Shown here: piece by piece, positions 1 through 8,264 of the stretch | How positions within the stretch are numbered: position 1 is the first letter of the stretch | Layout of the letters: every line of letters begins with the position of its first letter | NCBI GenBank assembly: GCA_009602725.1 | Contig: WELB01000339.1 | Span: 52,539-63,493 of the forward strand | DNA: 10,955 nucleotides | Source: Spirogloea muscicola | Lineage: Eukaryota > Streptophyta > Zygnematophyceae > Spirogloeales > Spirogloeaceae | Direction of reading: 5' to 3' | Notes under the pieces: generated by a model | Seen by the model: the letters and a program-made list of their open reading frames with translations, nothing else | Databases searched by the model: none | What the model was told of the DNA's origin: nothing | Program-made: the position numbers and the translations under genes

Positions 1-2507
1 CGGCGGCCGCTAACGCTGGCGGCGGCGGCGGCGGCGGGCACTGGCAGCTCCGGCGGTGGCGGCGCTTCACAGGCGTCGTGGTACCCGCCCGGCACCACCA
101 ACCCCCTCTCGCGCGCCAGCTCCAACCCGCGCTCCGGCGGCGGCGGCGCCGTCGGCGCGGCGCTGCGGGACAAGAGGTCCTTTGCCCTATCCTCCTCCGC
201 CGCCGTGGGGCCCTAGAACCCTAAGGCTTGAACCCTAGACCTAAACCCTGATAGCCTTAACCCCTTAGCCGCAAATTGGCCCCCTCCCTCTCGCCTTGCT
301 CACCACCCTCCTTCTCCCCTCACCTCATCTGACTGGTAACTGCTGACACGGGGGTTTCTAAGTGCGCCCTGTCTGCCTAAACCCTAAACCTAAACTCCAC
401 TAATGTGGTCATGAATACCCTCACTATGCACCTGGCTGCCTTTCACAGCCGCTCTTTCACCATCAGCACCTTAATTACCTTGAACCCCAATGCCCAAACC
501 CTTGTTTCAAGGTTGACGTCTCTGCCTAGCTCGCGTGTGTAGCTTCTCATGTTCTAGATGATCTGAATGTGTGTTTAGATGATCTGAATTTGTGTGTTAT
601 GTCCGCGCAGCGTGGAGGAGCTCCGCCTGCTGCTCACCGACGCCGCCGCCTACGGCGCCCTGCTGCACAGCCTCGACCAGGTCGCGCACCACGACGCGGT
701 GAGGCTTAGGATTGAGGGCTGAAGGGGTTTAGGCCCCCTGCACCTTCCGGAAGTCGACCCCTAGATAAGTGACCCAACTTGTAAGTTAAGGTGCTATGAG
801 TAGGAGTTATGCAACGAAGTGAGTACGATTGCAGTTTCACGCTTCCTCTTATCCACACATTCCTTAGAAAGCTCCTCCTGCCGTTGTAGACTCTGTCCTC
901 TCATTTCATTCTCATTTCATTTCATTCTCATTTCATTTTCAAGTCTTCACTCTCCCCACAACATAATCTGCGCCCTTGCCCAGAGGTTGTCACCTCTAAC
1001 TTTGTGGCCTCCATGGCCCTCTAGATTCCAACATGATCTGCTCTCACGCACTGGCATCTGCGGCTGCACCGCCGCTCGCTGCCCGTTGGCGAGCTGCTGA
1101 GCTTGCTCGGTGCTCATATAAGCGGCTCTCAAACTTACGGCCTGAGCGTGTTGGTCCCGCCTCTCTGCTACTTGGCTTGGCAGCTGCGGGACGACCTGAA
1201 GAAAGGGAATGTCGACCTCGCAAGTAAGCCTCCTGTGGATGCTGGGCTTCAGCTGCTTCTGTTGCAAGCAATTTGCGGAATTGAGTCAATGTGCACGTTG
1301 AAATGATTCACTTAAGTAAAAGCAAAAGGTGTAGGCTGAATGTGGAAGTTCCGGCTGGCATGATTTTCAAGCTGGCATGGGAGGGTTGGCTTCTGTAATA
1401 GTTTTCTTTCTTGTTAGAGCCAAGTCCTAGTTTGATCAATGCCAATGCTGTTGAAAGCCTGGTGCGCAGGCCCGGTGCTGTGTTGCTTTGACTAACAAAG
1501 GCTCATCTAAGTTGGCTGCGACTTGATAACCTGTTCTTCCTCCCCCCCTTGCCCCTTCCTCCCCACTTGCAGGGCAGAACCTCGAGCGCGAGAACGAGGT
1601 GAACGAGCTGCGGAACCAGGTCAGCTCGGGAGGCCATGTTGGGCACTCCGACAGCCGCAACTTGCAGTTTGCGTGCATGTAGTCATCACAAGCACCGACT
1701 CCTGAAGCCGCGGGTTGCTGTGGCTTGGCAGTGCATGATCATCCGCAACACCGAGCTGGCGGCAGTGCGCGAGCAGTTCGCTGAGGCGCAGCGGCGGGAG
1801 CGGGAGGTCAATTCTCGGTGCTCCCCTGGCGCGCTGCTCGATAAGCTCCAGCGTGAGGCCTCTCCTGTGCTTGAGGAAGAACTAAATTGCGAACATCTGC
1901 ATGACACTAACGGTTCAAAAGAGTAGATGGCAATGCAGTTTAAAATGCAGTCCGTAAAGTGCACATTCAATTTAGGATTACTCACATGACTTCATGGAGG
2001 TGAGATTTTGTTCTCCAGTGAAAGGAATATACACGACTTATACTTGACTAGATCAATGTACATAATAATACTTACGTTGTCTGATATGCATACATATAGG
2101 GTGGTTTAGGGTTGGATGAAGGCTGGTAGATGTAGACTAAGCCGGAATATGTTTTGTTTTGCCAAAGACCAAGGTAGTCAAATTGCATGCTGCACCTGAG
2201 CCTTGCAATCTGGTACGTTGAATACATAGATATCCGAAGAAAGATGTTTCTTTATCTGCATGTAACCGTAGCTTCTATTGTGTATCCATAGCTTCTATTC
2301 ATAGCTTCTACACGTTTCTTGCTTTGCATGGCCTCAGAGTCTGCGCACGAGGCCGATGAGGAGTCGGAGAGCCTGCACCGGCGGCTGCTGTCGAGTGACC
2401 TCGACCTTGCACAATTCCTGCCGCAGTACCGCAAGCAGCGGCTGCTCTTTCACACGCGCTCGCTCACGCGCCTCGCAGCACTCACATCGCTGGCCAGCCC
2501 GGGTTGA
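1..2507 (+). CDS. VPS37: VPS37-like ESCRT-I subunit, plant type (5' partial, six exons)
   Basis: Exons read as 1-176, 611-698, 1184-1223, 1573-1619, 1732-1852 and 2338-2507 (stop TGA). All introns are GT...AG and phases agree at every junction (2, 0, 1, 0, 1), giving 213 residues; the start codon is outside the window. Residues 1-58 are a low-complexity Ala/Gly/Ser/Pro leader with a SWYPP-like patch. Residues 59-205 form the Mod(r)/VPS37 domain: SVEELRLLLTD, then LLHSLDQV, then NLERENEVNELRNQ, then IIRNTELA, SPGALLDKLQ, DEESESLHRRLL and a C-terminal YRKQRLLFHTRSL helix. These blocks occur in the same order as I recall them in Arabidopsis VPS37 proteins, which are about 217 residues long, so little is missing. 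In known systems VPS37 binds VPS23/TSG101 and VPS28 in ESCRT-I, which sorts ubiquitinated cargo into multivesicular bodies. The family call is firm; exon ends rest on phase and alignment logic, not transcripts. Confidence 0.93.
208..395 (+). promoter_or_regulatory. Telobox/telomere-like motif cluster in VPS37 intron 1
   Basis: The first intron of the visible gene (177-610) contains AACCCTAA at 217-224, AACCCTAG at 231-238, AAACCCTG at 243-250 and a full telobox AAACCCTAA at 379-387, followed by another CCTAAAC. In plants, teloboxes near transcription starts and in first introns bind TRB-type Myb proteins and are frequent in growth-related genes. That these copies are functional is inference; they could also be remnants of interstitial telomeric sequence. 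Confidence 0.5.
555..597 (+). repeat. Two-copy 21-bp tandem repeat in VPS37 intron 1
   Basis: TAGATGATCTGAAT occurs at 555-568 and again at 576-589, each followed by a TGTGTGTT-like tail, giving a period of 21 bp. It lies just upstream of the intron 1 acceptor at 610 and looks like a simple local duplication. Confidence 0.8.
899..940 (+). repeat. Short TCATTTCATTC tandem repeat in VPS37 intron 2
   Basis: Units of TCATT, TTCAT and CTCAT alternate through about 42 bp inside the 485-bp intron 699-1183. It is a microsatellite-like pyrimidine-biased run with no evident coding role. Confidence 0.8.
2268..2312 (+). repeat. Three copies of TAGCTTCTA near the intron 5 acceptor
   Basis: TAGCTTCTA appears at about 2269, 2289 and 2302, in the last 70 bp of VPS37 intron 5 (1853-2337). 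The copies add pyrimidine content ahead of the acceptor CAG at 2335-2337 and could also offer branch-site-like sequence; that role is inference. Confidence 0.65.
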
Positions 2508-3135
2508 CAGAGGTTGACAGAGAGCAACAATGTAGGGCTTGTGTGATTCTACGTGTTTCTTACAGTTGCCCAAAGACAAGGTTGGCCTTTGTGTATATAT
2601 TTGATGGAGTAGCATTGGTGTGTATAAATGCGCAATCAGTTTGACAACTTAGCAACATCAAATATATTATGTACTTATCAGACCAACAATGGTTGCACTT
2701 GTGTAGCGGGTAGATTAACGGGTGAAACTATGAGCGTGCACATCTCAACCTCAGCTTTGTATCGGGGCATGTACGAGTTGTCTTACACACTACAGCTATC
2801 AAAAGCATGTCACAGATATAGCCATTTTCACATGAAGCGTGTGTACTTACACAGCACGAAATTGCGCCCCAAAATCACAAAGGCAATCAGCTTCATTTAG
2901 TCTACAGAGTCCAACAATACGTAGTCCCAGCTTCAGATCTCTTCGTCACACAGAATGTGATCATAAGCTTAAAAAACCTTGCTAAATCGTCTGTAGCCTG
3001 CGGCTGTATAGTTACTGCACCCCTTGAAGAGCACAGTAGTGAGACCAGCAAAAAGGCATCTCTCCGTCATGTATAGAATGTGCCAAGCAACTCATACTGT
3101 TAGGTTCTACGCATGCCTATTAGACGCCCAGCAAT
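2508..3135. other. VPS37 3' flank; unique sequence without a gene
   Basis: This AT-richer stretch follows the VPS37 stop codon. The nearer part (to about 2640) probably includes the 3' UTR; ATATAT- and ATAAA-like sequences around 2596-2630 could act in polyadenylation, but none is decisive. Beyond that I see no recognisable open frame, RNA gene or long repeat. A 90-codon frame at 2628-2900 has no domain-like features and is treated as chance. Confidence 0.5.
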
Positions 3136-3140
3136 CAAAC

Positions 3141-3347
3141 TTCCTCTCTCCTTCCCCTTTCCTTCCTAGTTGGTCTGTCACACAAGTGCACGACTACTTA
3201 TGAGAGGGCTGGTATGCTCTCACGTCTGTCTGTCAAAGTAGTGGCTTCTAGACGCACATCTCTTCTTTCTCCCCCTCTCCCCCGTCCTCCCTCCCTTTCT
3301 CCACTTTCTCTCCCCACTCTCTTTGTGCCTCTGCCTCCCTTGCTCGC
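3141..3347 (-). repeat. Polypyrimidine tracts (polypurine on the minus strand) with a diverged hairpin unit
   Basis: Long C/T runs occupy 3141-3168 and 3259-3347. Between them, at 3206-3225, GGGCTGG followed by CTCTCAC resembles a degenerate minus-strand copy of the hairpin repeat described for 3416-3467. Read on the minus strand, the order is hairpin unit and then polypurine, the same order seen on the plus strand at 10318-10955. Confidence 0.55.
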
Positions 3348-3394
3348 TGGGAAAGATGCTGGCTCAACGTTGGAAGAAGGGATGGAGAGGGGCA

Positions 3395-3463
3395 AAGTGG
3401 CTCTCTCAGCATTCTTTTCGGGCTGGCTTCTCACAGCCCTTGCCCCCAGTGGGAGAGCCACTT
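3395..3463. repeat. Inverted repeat of the AAGTGGCTCTCCCA box
   Basis: AAGTGGCTCTCTCA at 3395-3408 is matched in reverse complement by TGGGAGAGCCACTT at 3450-3463 (13 of 14 positions). The intervening 41 bp contain the hairpin core GGCTGGCTTCTCACAGCC at 3421-3438. The arrangement suggests two repeat units inserted or recombined head to head. Confidence 0.75.
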
Positions 3464-3467
3464 CTTC
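3416..3467 (-). repeat. Hairpin repeat, copy A (minus strand), near-identical to 10318-10369
   Basis: The reverse complement of this 52-bp segment matches 10318-10369 at 51 positions; the sole difference is an A/C at unit position 19. Unit order is GAAGAAGTGGCTCTCCCA, then GGGGGCAAGG, then the hairpin core GGCTGTGAGAAGCCAGCC, then CGAAA. The core can pair GGCT with AGCC around a short loop. Such high identity for copies almost 7 kb apart contrasts with the diverged copies around them. Confidence 0.9.
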
Positions 3468-3478
3468 ACAGCAAGAGA

Positions 3479-3650
3479 CAGCTCTTCCAAAGTAAGGCAT
3501 GCTGTGACCAGCCCAATGGGAGTGGAAGGTCAGCAGAAACTAGGCAAAGGGAAGAAGCTCTTAGATGGGCCAGCCCGAAAGGAATGACAAGGTCCAAAGG
3601 CGAACAAGCTCTCCGAGAGGGCGCGATGGCTGTGCAAGGCCAGCCCAATA
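3479..3650 (+). repeat. Three diverged hairpin-repeat units in a row
   Basis: Three units follow copy A on the plus strand. Unit 1 starts with AGCTCTTCC at 3480 and has GCTGTGACCAGCCC at 3501-3514. Unit 2 has GAAGAAGCTCTTAGATGGGC at 3551-3570 running into CAGCCCGAAAGG. Unit 3 has CAAGCTCTCC at 3605-3614, then GCGATGGCTGTG and AGGCCAGCCCAA, with the hairpin core at 3628-3645. All share a CTCTTCC/CTCTCC head, a purine-rich middle and an AGCCC tail. Their variation suggests older copies than copy A. Confidence 0.7.
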
Positions 3651-3900
3651 GAGAGAGCTAATGAATTATAAAGATTCAAGTGGTTGGAGGGAGAGAGCGG
3701 GTGGAGACTCAAAATCGACTCTTATTTCTCACACTGGAAGCTTAATAGGAATGGACAAGGAAGTCGTGAAGGAAACAGAACCTAGCCTCGGTGACTTCTG
3801 CGACTGGACGCTCTCTAAGCTCTAGATGCAGAGAGTTAACACGGTAGAACAATCATAGAAAGCTTGACCAGTCTAACTACCTGTGGGGCGGTCACTATGA

Positions 3901-3980
3901 AAGAAGTGGCTCTCCCAAACTGTGAAAGGGCAGCCCAAAGATAGAAAGAGTTGCTTCGCCCATAGAGAAGAGGGGCTGGC
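3901..3980 (+). repeat. Hairpin-repeat unit with intact head, partial core
   Basis: AAGTGGCTCTCCCA at 3905-3918 matches the unit head exactly. It is followed by CTGTGAAAGGGCAGCCCAAA, where the left arm of the hairpin has lost GG. A second partial unit, with GCTTCGCCCATAGAGAAG and GGGGCTGGC, lies at about 3953-3980. Confidence 0.65.
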
Positions 3981-4021
3981 AATATGCCACTGAAAAATAG
4001 AATGGATAGCTCCACTCGGGA

Positions 4022-4124
4022 TGGGGCATTGTCGGGTGGGGCGGGTGGCGGCCAGCCCGGCGGCGAGCCAGGCGGGCAGCGGCGATGGCGGGCCGGCTGT
4101 CAGGCCGGCGGCTTAGGTCGGCTG
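4022..4124. other. GC-rich block with GCCGGC hairpin
   Basis: This block is much richer in G and C than its neighbours. GCCGGC at 4092-4097 and 4104-4109 can pair across a 6-nt loop, and CGATGGCGGGCCGGCTGTCA resembles a GC-drifted version of the hairpin repeat core (GCGATGGCTGTG followed by GGCCAGCC). No credible coding frame is recognised. Confidence 0.4.
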
Positions 4125-4168
4125 GCCTGATGCGAAAGAATTGGCAGGGAGTTAGCGAAAAGGTAAGG

Positions 4169-4222
4169 GAGAAAGGGCTCGCCCACTGAGGACTGAGGAA
4201 AGCCAGCCCGAAAGCGAGAAAG
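4169..4222 (+). repeat. Diverged hairpin-repeat unit
   Basis: GAGAAAGGGCTCGCCCACTG is followed by a purine-rich spacer and AAAGCCAGCCCGAAAGCGAG. The tail AGCCAGCCCGAAA is identical to that of copy A and of 10318-10369, while the left arm is degraded. Confidence 0.6.
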
Positions 4223-4318
4223 AGAGGGGAAGTTTAAGGAAAAACCCTCGTGTACTTGAAACGAAGGCCAAATGGCCAAGTACAAAGGCAAGCACATCTT
4301 AAGACCTACATAACCTAC

Positions 4319-4450
4319 GGGGGGGGGTGGGGAGAGAGTGGTCAAGTGCACTGGCAAGCACATCCACAAACGCAGGGCTACCTACCTATGCCTATCCCTT
4401 TGACAATCTAGTGTCATGGGGAGGGGGGGTGGTTTTGAGGGGGAGGGCTG
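4319..4450 (+). other. G-run clusters with G-quadruplex potential
   Basis: A run of nine G followed by TGGGG lies at about 4319-4333. A second cluster at about 4418-4447 has four or more separate runs of three or more G within about 30 bp, which fits the usual quadruplex pattern on the plus strand. No role is shown by context. Confidence 0.5.
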
Positions 4451-5130
4451 GGCAGCCTAATGGCCAAGATTGTCGATGATCAGAAGAGACCATATAATGC
4501 ACATTTTCATTGCCCACAGAATACGACGCGTATCGAGAATATACGCGTGCGTGACGCTGCACCCCTTGTGGGTACACGACAAGTGCACGTGAAGTATGAG
4601 CAGTGCCCTCAGGGCGGCGCACCTCGGAAGCTTGGCCATTGGCGGTTGACTTGGCAAGACTGCCTTCGGGGCGGAGCCACTGGCGGTCGGTGTGGGCAAG
4701 CGGAGAGGGAGGAAGCAGCATCCCTCCCGAAAGTCCACTCGAGGCATCATTTGGGTCCTTTGCTTTAAAAGGAGGGAGAGAGGCGAGGGAGGTGACAAGC
4801 GGCCGCGCCGGGCGCCGCCATGGGCGCCGACCGCCCTGGCACAGTGGCGCTGGAGCGCGCGTGCAGACAAGGGAGAGAGGTGGGGCGCTGAAAGGGAGGC
4901 CCCGTGAAGCGTTCTGAGGTAACGAAGGGGAGGGAGGGCGGAGCCGCCATGGCCGCCATGACTTAGTTGCACGAGGGCCCCACCGCCCATGTCCGAGCTT
5001 GCCGCCGGCCCCACCAGCCGCCACGCCATCAGACGACCCTGCGAGACCTCACCTGGCTGATCTTTTCCAGCTGCTCTAATTAATCAACAATTAGATTCTT
5101 CTTTTAATACCGCCGGCCAGCAGGGGCGGA
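4451..5130. other. Gene-free GC-rich stretch
   Basis: A minus-strand frame of about 210 codons spans 4392-5024, but several overlapping frames on both strands are equally open, as expected of GC-rich DNA. The translation is Pro/Arg/Ala-rich with no domain I recognise, so I do not call a gene. A G-box hexamer CACGTG lies at 4586-4591, and imperfect GGCGGT-type repeats occupy about 4635-4692. Confidence 0.35.
4526..4548. repeat. 8-bp perfect inverted repeat, ACGCGTAT/ATACGCGT
   Basis: ACGCGTAT at 4526-4533 is the exact reverse complement of ATACGCGT at 4541-4548, with a 7-nt spacer. Both arms contain ACGCGT, a CGCG-box-like element known in plants as a CAMTA-factor target (VCGCGB). A regulatory role is speculative because no nearby gene is called. 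Confidence 0.55.
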
Positions 5131-5132
5131 GC

Positions 5133-5402
5133 ATGGCGGCCGCGACCAGCTCCTGTGGAGAAAATGCGGCTGCTAATGTTTTAGGAGCGGCTATGAATGC
5201 CAGCCAGGTGCATACAGAGGCTATTGTAGTACATACTGTAGGCTCCCCCGGCAGTGCAGCCTTCTGCTGGGGCTTCCCCTCCAACATCTCCATCTCTTCT
5301 GCGCTTGGTTTCGTCCATCACCCGTGGGCTGGCCCTTCTGCACCGCTCGCCTGCTGTGAATTTGCTTCTTCTCTTGCACAGCTGCGGCCCTTCCTTGAAT
5401 AG
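5133..5402 (+). other. Unrecognised 89-codon open frame
   Basis: An ATG in a favourable context (GGAGCATGGCGGCC) opens a frame of 89 residues starting MAAATSSCGENAAANV. It has no membrane segment or motif that I recognise, and a second frame is open across the same DNA from 5254. It could be a first exon or chance. It lies upstream of the CT tract and the secreted-protein gene, on the same strand. Confidence 0.15.
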
Positions 5403-5434
5403 TGTATTAGAAAAAAATGGGCCACCGTTTCATC

Positions 5435-5454
5435 TCATGCGCACCGCGCGCCTT
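5435..5454 (+). repeat. 20-bp repeat, copy 1 (second copy at 9542)
   Basis: TCATGCGCACCGCGCGCCTT is identical at 5435-5454 and 9542-9561. Flanking bases upstream are partly similar (TTTCATC versus TTCAATT), and downstream similarity ends. It contains CGCGCG and GCGCAC sub-palindromes. Confidence 0.85.
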
Positions 5455-5671
5455 ATCCCTGTCTGGACGACCTTCTCACTCCCAGCGAGGGCGGCCGTGG
5501 CCATTCCGCCCCGCCTGCCTGTGGGCGCCCACCAGGCACCCCGGAGCTGGCTCGCAGCGCAAGTCCCTGCGGCATTGACCGCCTGACCCGGCCCCGAGGC
5601 GGCGCGGCTGACAGCCTGCGCTCACTCGTGCAAGGCCCCTGGCACCCGGCGCGCACAGTGGACCTGGCAGC

Positions 5672-5793
5672 ACCCTGCCCCGCGGTCAGCCCCCCCTCCC
5701 CCCTATCCACATCCCTTCCCGCCTCTCTACCTTCCCCTCTCCCTCGCTCTTTCTCTCTCTCTCCCCTCCCCCTCTCCGTCTCTCTGCCTTCTC

Positions 5794-5868
<75 letters not shown>

Positions 5869-5945
5869 NTTCTCCCTTCCTTCATCTTTCCCTCTCTGTC
5901 CCTCCCTCCCCCCTCCCTTCCTTTCCCCCTCTCCCGGACCCTGCT
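5672..5945 (+). repeat. Long polypyrimidine tract with (CT)n microsatellite
   Basis: Almost all bases are C or T. The pure (TC)n run is 5802-5868 and ends at an ambiguous base (N) at 5869, so the true repeat number is uncertain. The tract ends about 140 bp before the ATG of the secreted-protein gene. CT-rich 5' UTRs and core-promoter Y patches are common in plants, so it may lie in the promoter or leader. The long open frames across it (Ser/Leu on plus, Glu/Arg on minus) are artefacts of the dinucleotide repeat. Confidence 0.9.
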
Positions 5946-6083
5946 CTCTATACCTCCTCTACCTCCTGGCCCCTTCCCCACCCTTACATAACTCCCCAAG
6001 GAATGCCCGCAGACTGGTCCCATCAGCAGTCACCACCTTCGCCCCGCAGCACGCTCGCTAGCCTACTTCTGCAGCCCAGAAGC

Positions 6084-7438
6084 ATGGTGACCAACATGCC
6101 CATGCTGCTCTTGCTCCTGACTCTAGCAGCACTCCACATTCACAGCTGCGAGGGCGTCAAAGAGGAGCTGGACTACGCCATCCTCAACGATGAGTCAGGA
6201 GAAATGTTCTACTCCAAGCAGGTGCCGGCTGGCACTACCAATGGAGACGACTGTATCCTTGTCCACCACACCGGCTGCACTGCCAAGGCCAGGTACCAGA
6301 TGACAACGAGAGCTGCCAAGCATTCTATCTCCCGCTGATGACTCCTCATATTTGCAGGCAGGCAGTTCAGGTTCCTGTGAGCCGATTACATCAGCAAGCA
6401 GAATTATCTGAAAGAAGTAGCACGGTATCTGGCAGCAGCAAAAGAATGTACAAAAGTGCAGCCAGTAAGCTAGTCCTTGTGCCAGCCGTGCATAATTGCA
6501 AAATTTTCATGTCAACTGAATATTTACTGCCTTGTTTGTGCTCTTTGTCCAACATCAGATGGCAATGTGTGACTTGTGAAAGCGGAGACCACGTGGAAGG
6601 AGACCCGTTCATGAGCTGTCATGTCAGCTTTGAGCCAATGCAAGGAGCGTCCTTGGTGCGGTTGACTTGCAAAGCCGTCAGCCACCTGACAGAAGGTATC
6701 TCTACACTCATCGACACAGGCTACTATCCCAAGAACTTCCCAACGGCACTCCGCAAGTGTACCTGGCCACATGAGCGTGTCCCGCCCAAGCGTCCACATC
6801 GCCTGTCACTGTGCAACGACACCCAAAGGCTCTTTGAGGGGCTCCGACGTGAGAGGCTTCTAAAGGATGACGCACAGTGCGCCCCTGCCGGTGCTGGCAA
6901 GGGGTGCGTGCCCAAGAAGTGCAAAGCGGGACAAGTGAAAACAGTTGGCAAGGGCTGTGGCTGCGAAGGAAATTGCTGCGGTACAGGTATTGCCTTGTTG
7001 CCCATTCAACTGCTGCCTTTAGCTAGACTTGCCGCAGTGATCTCACAGGAGTAATCCCGGCACAGCAATACTTCGATGAACTGCTGACAATGATTTATGT
7101 AGCCAGTAACACAACAGCTGTCCGGACTGCCTGAATCATCTGGCTTGTTCCACTCTCCTTTGACGCACCATTCCTTCTGTGACTTTGCAGGGAAGAACAA
7201 AGGTGAACCTTGCCTCTGCTCTGAAGTTGGCGTGGTGAAAGGGACAAGTACAAGCATCTGCGAGTGCAAAGCACAGCCTGCCAACCCAGTGTGTGACAAC
7301 AAATTGCCGCCTGGCGTGGGTGGAAAAGACTGTGAATTGGGAGTCTGCAAGAACAATGTCAACTGCACTCCCAACAAAGGCTGCATCTCTGACATGGATA
7401 AAAACAAGAAGCTGTTCTGCAAGTGCTCTGATCCATAG
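6084..7438 (+). CDS. Secreted cysteine-rich protein, family not recognised (three exons)
   Basis: Exons are read as 6084-6292, 6559-6986 and 7191-7438 (stop TAG), with GT...AG introns of 266 and 204 bp and matching phases (2, then 1). The product has 294 residues. Residues 1-24 form a signal peptide: MVTNMPM, a hydrophobic LLLLLTLAAL core and a cleavage region near HSCEG. ATGs at 6096 and 6102 are in frame and would shorten only the signal's head. The mature part has 26 cysteines, an even number suited to disulfides. An N-terminal part (to about 155) has 8 spaced cysteines. The C-terminal 118 residues have 18, including CGC, CC, CLC, CEC and CKC clusters, and loosely resemble EGF- or knottin-like modules. 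Sequons NDT (156) and NCT (270) are present. No catalytic motif, GPI signal or membrane anchor is visible. A wall or apoplast protein is inferred; defence or signalling roles are possible but not shown. Confidence 0.72.
6358..6558 (+). other. In-frame alternative acceptor extension of exon 2
   Basis: A second acceptor, TTTGCAG ending at 6357, would shorten the first intron to 65 bp. The 201 bp between the two acceptors is open and in the same phase, adding 67 residues without a stop. I prefer the acceptor at 6558 because the stretch is AT-richer, intron-like and adds little cysteine pattern. Either product is possible. Confidence 0.35.
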
Positions 7439-7685
7439 AGTGGAGTTTGCGGTGTATCACACCGACGACAATCGAGAAAGCAAAACATAGAGATCATAAT
7501 CTAGACATCTCCACTGTAGCAACTCATATCAATTTCTGCTTTTCTGCTTTACTTGCACTCAAAAGATTGGTGAGCTAGCGTAGTCATGAAAGCAAAACAT
7601 TGTATTGACCAAGATGTGGACCTTTGTGCAACTGTTGGGCAGTGTCCTTACTGTATGTAGGACCCGACAATATGTCCACGTTTCC

Positions 7686-7691
7686 AATAAA
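7686..7691 (+). promoter_or_regulatory. Possible poly(A) signal AATAAA
   Basis: AATAAA followed by more A residues lies about 250 bp past the stop codon of the secreted-protein gene, downstream of a TTGT/TTTGTG-rich stretch. That spacing suits a plant 3' UTR. Plant near-upstream elements are variable, so this is a candidate only. Confidence 0.45.
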
Positions 7692-8212
7692 AAAATGCCT
7701 TCGTCAGAAGGGTTGGGTGTCGATGACATCCATTTTGACAAATCAGAAGTTGCTGAACAACAGTGATCAAGTCATGCCAATCGTGTCCTGCCAATTACCT
7801 TTAGGCGCTTATAATGGTATACCTAATCGGGCTCTGTGACAAGATCGCATTTCACATCATTCCAGACTTTCAGTAAACCGCTTTATTATCTTATGGATCT
7901 TCACATGTAGCTACACGAGAGATGTCTCACCCTGTTTGATCTATTGTTGTGGTCGAGTTGCTCAAGTCTGGGGTGGGGTCTTCGAGCAGGGTTGCCATTA
8001 GCTGAAAAGGTGACACGTGATGAAGACATAGAGAGACACCATGGGCCATGATGCGATTGTAGTGATTTTCCCATCTTGTTGCTAACAGTGTCGCCCTCAA
8101 TCCGACAGGCCTGGCAGCACACAAGTCTCAGCCACTGTATTCATCAGCGGCTGAGCTTGCCAATTGCGCCCTCGTCTCCAGTCATTCATGATAGAGCTTC
8201 TGCACCTGTTTT

Positions 8213-8264
8213 GGTACTCCGTACTCAGTACTCCGTACCTGCCACTTGCCTAAGTGGCAGGTAC
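8213..8264. repeat. Perfect 13-bp hairpin preceded by GTACTCCGTAC direct repeats
   Basis: GTACCTGCCACTT at 8235-8247 pairs perfectly with AAGTGGCAGGTAC at 8252-8264 around a GCCT loop. Just upstream GTACTCCGTAC occurs at 8214-8224 and 8228-8238, the second copy overlapping the hairpin's left arm. There is no T-run after it and no adjacent gene. It could be a cruciform site, a small foldback element or a transcript hairpin. Confidence 0.85.

Noticed and set aside
217-395. Chromosome end or interstitial telomere array
   Set aside because: The motifs are few, imperfect and spaced within an intron of a normal gene, not a tandem array.
947-1289. Minus-strand frames of 106 and 81 codons over VPS37 intron 2 and exon 3
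   Set aside because: They lie antisense to a well-supported gene and match nothing recognisable.
699-2337. VPS37 introns 2 and 5 both 485 bp long
   Set aside because: The two introns show no shared sequence that I can see, so the equal length looks coincidental.
4392-5029. Overlapping minus-strand frames of 190 and 210 codons
   Set aside because: Two frames and several plus-strand frames are open over the same GC-rich DNA; the Pro/Arg/Ala-rich translations show no domain.
5727-6023. Minus-strand Glu/Arg-rich frame of 98 codons
   Set aside because: It is the reverse reading of the CT microsatellite and has no non-repetitive content.
5628-6083. Upstream in-frame extension of the secreted protein through the CT tract
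   Set aside because: The frame is open only because (CT)n encodes Ser/Leu without stops and it crosses an N; a start at 6084 places a signal peptide at the N-terminus.
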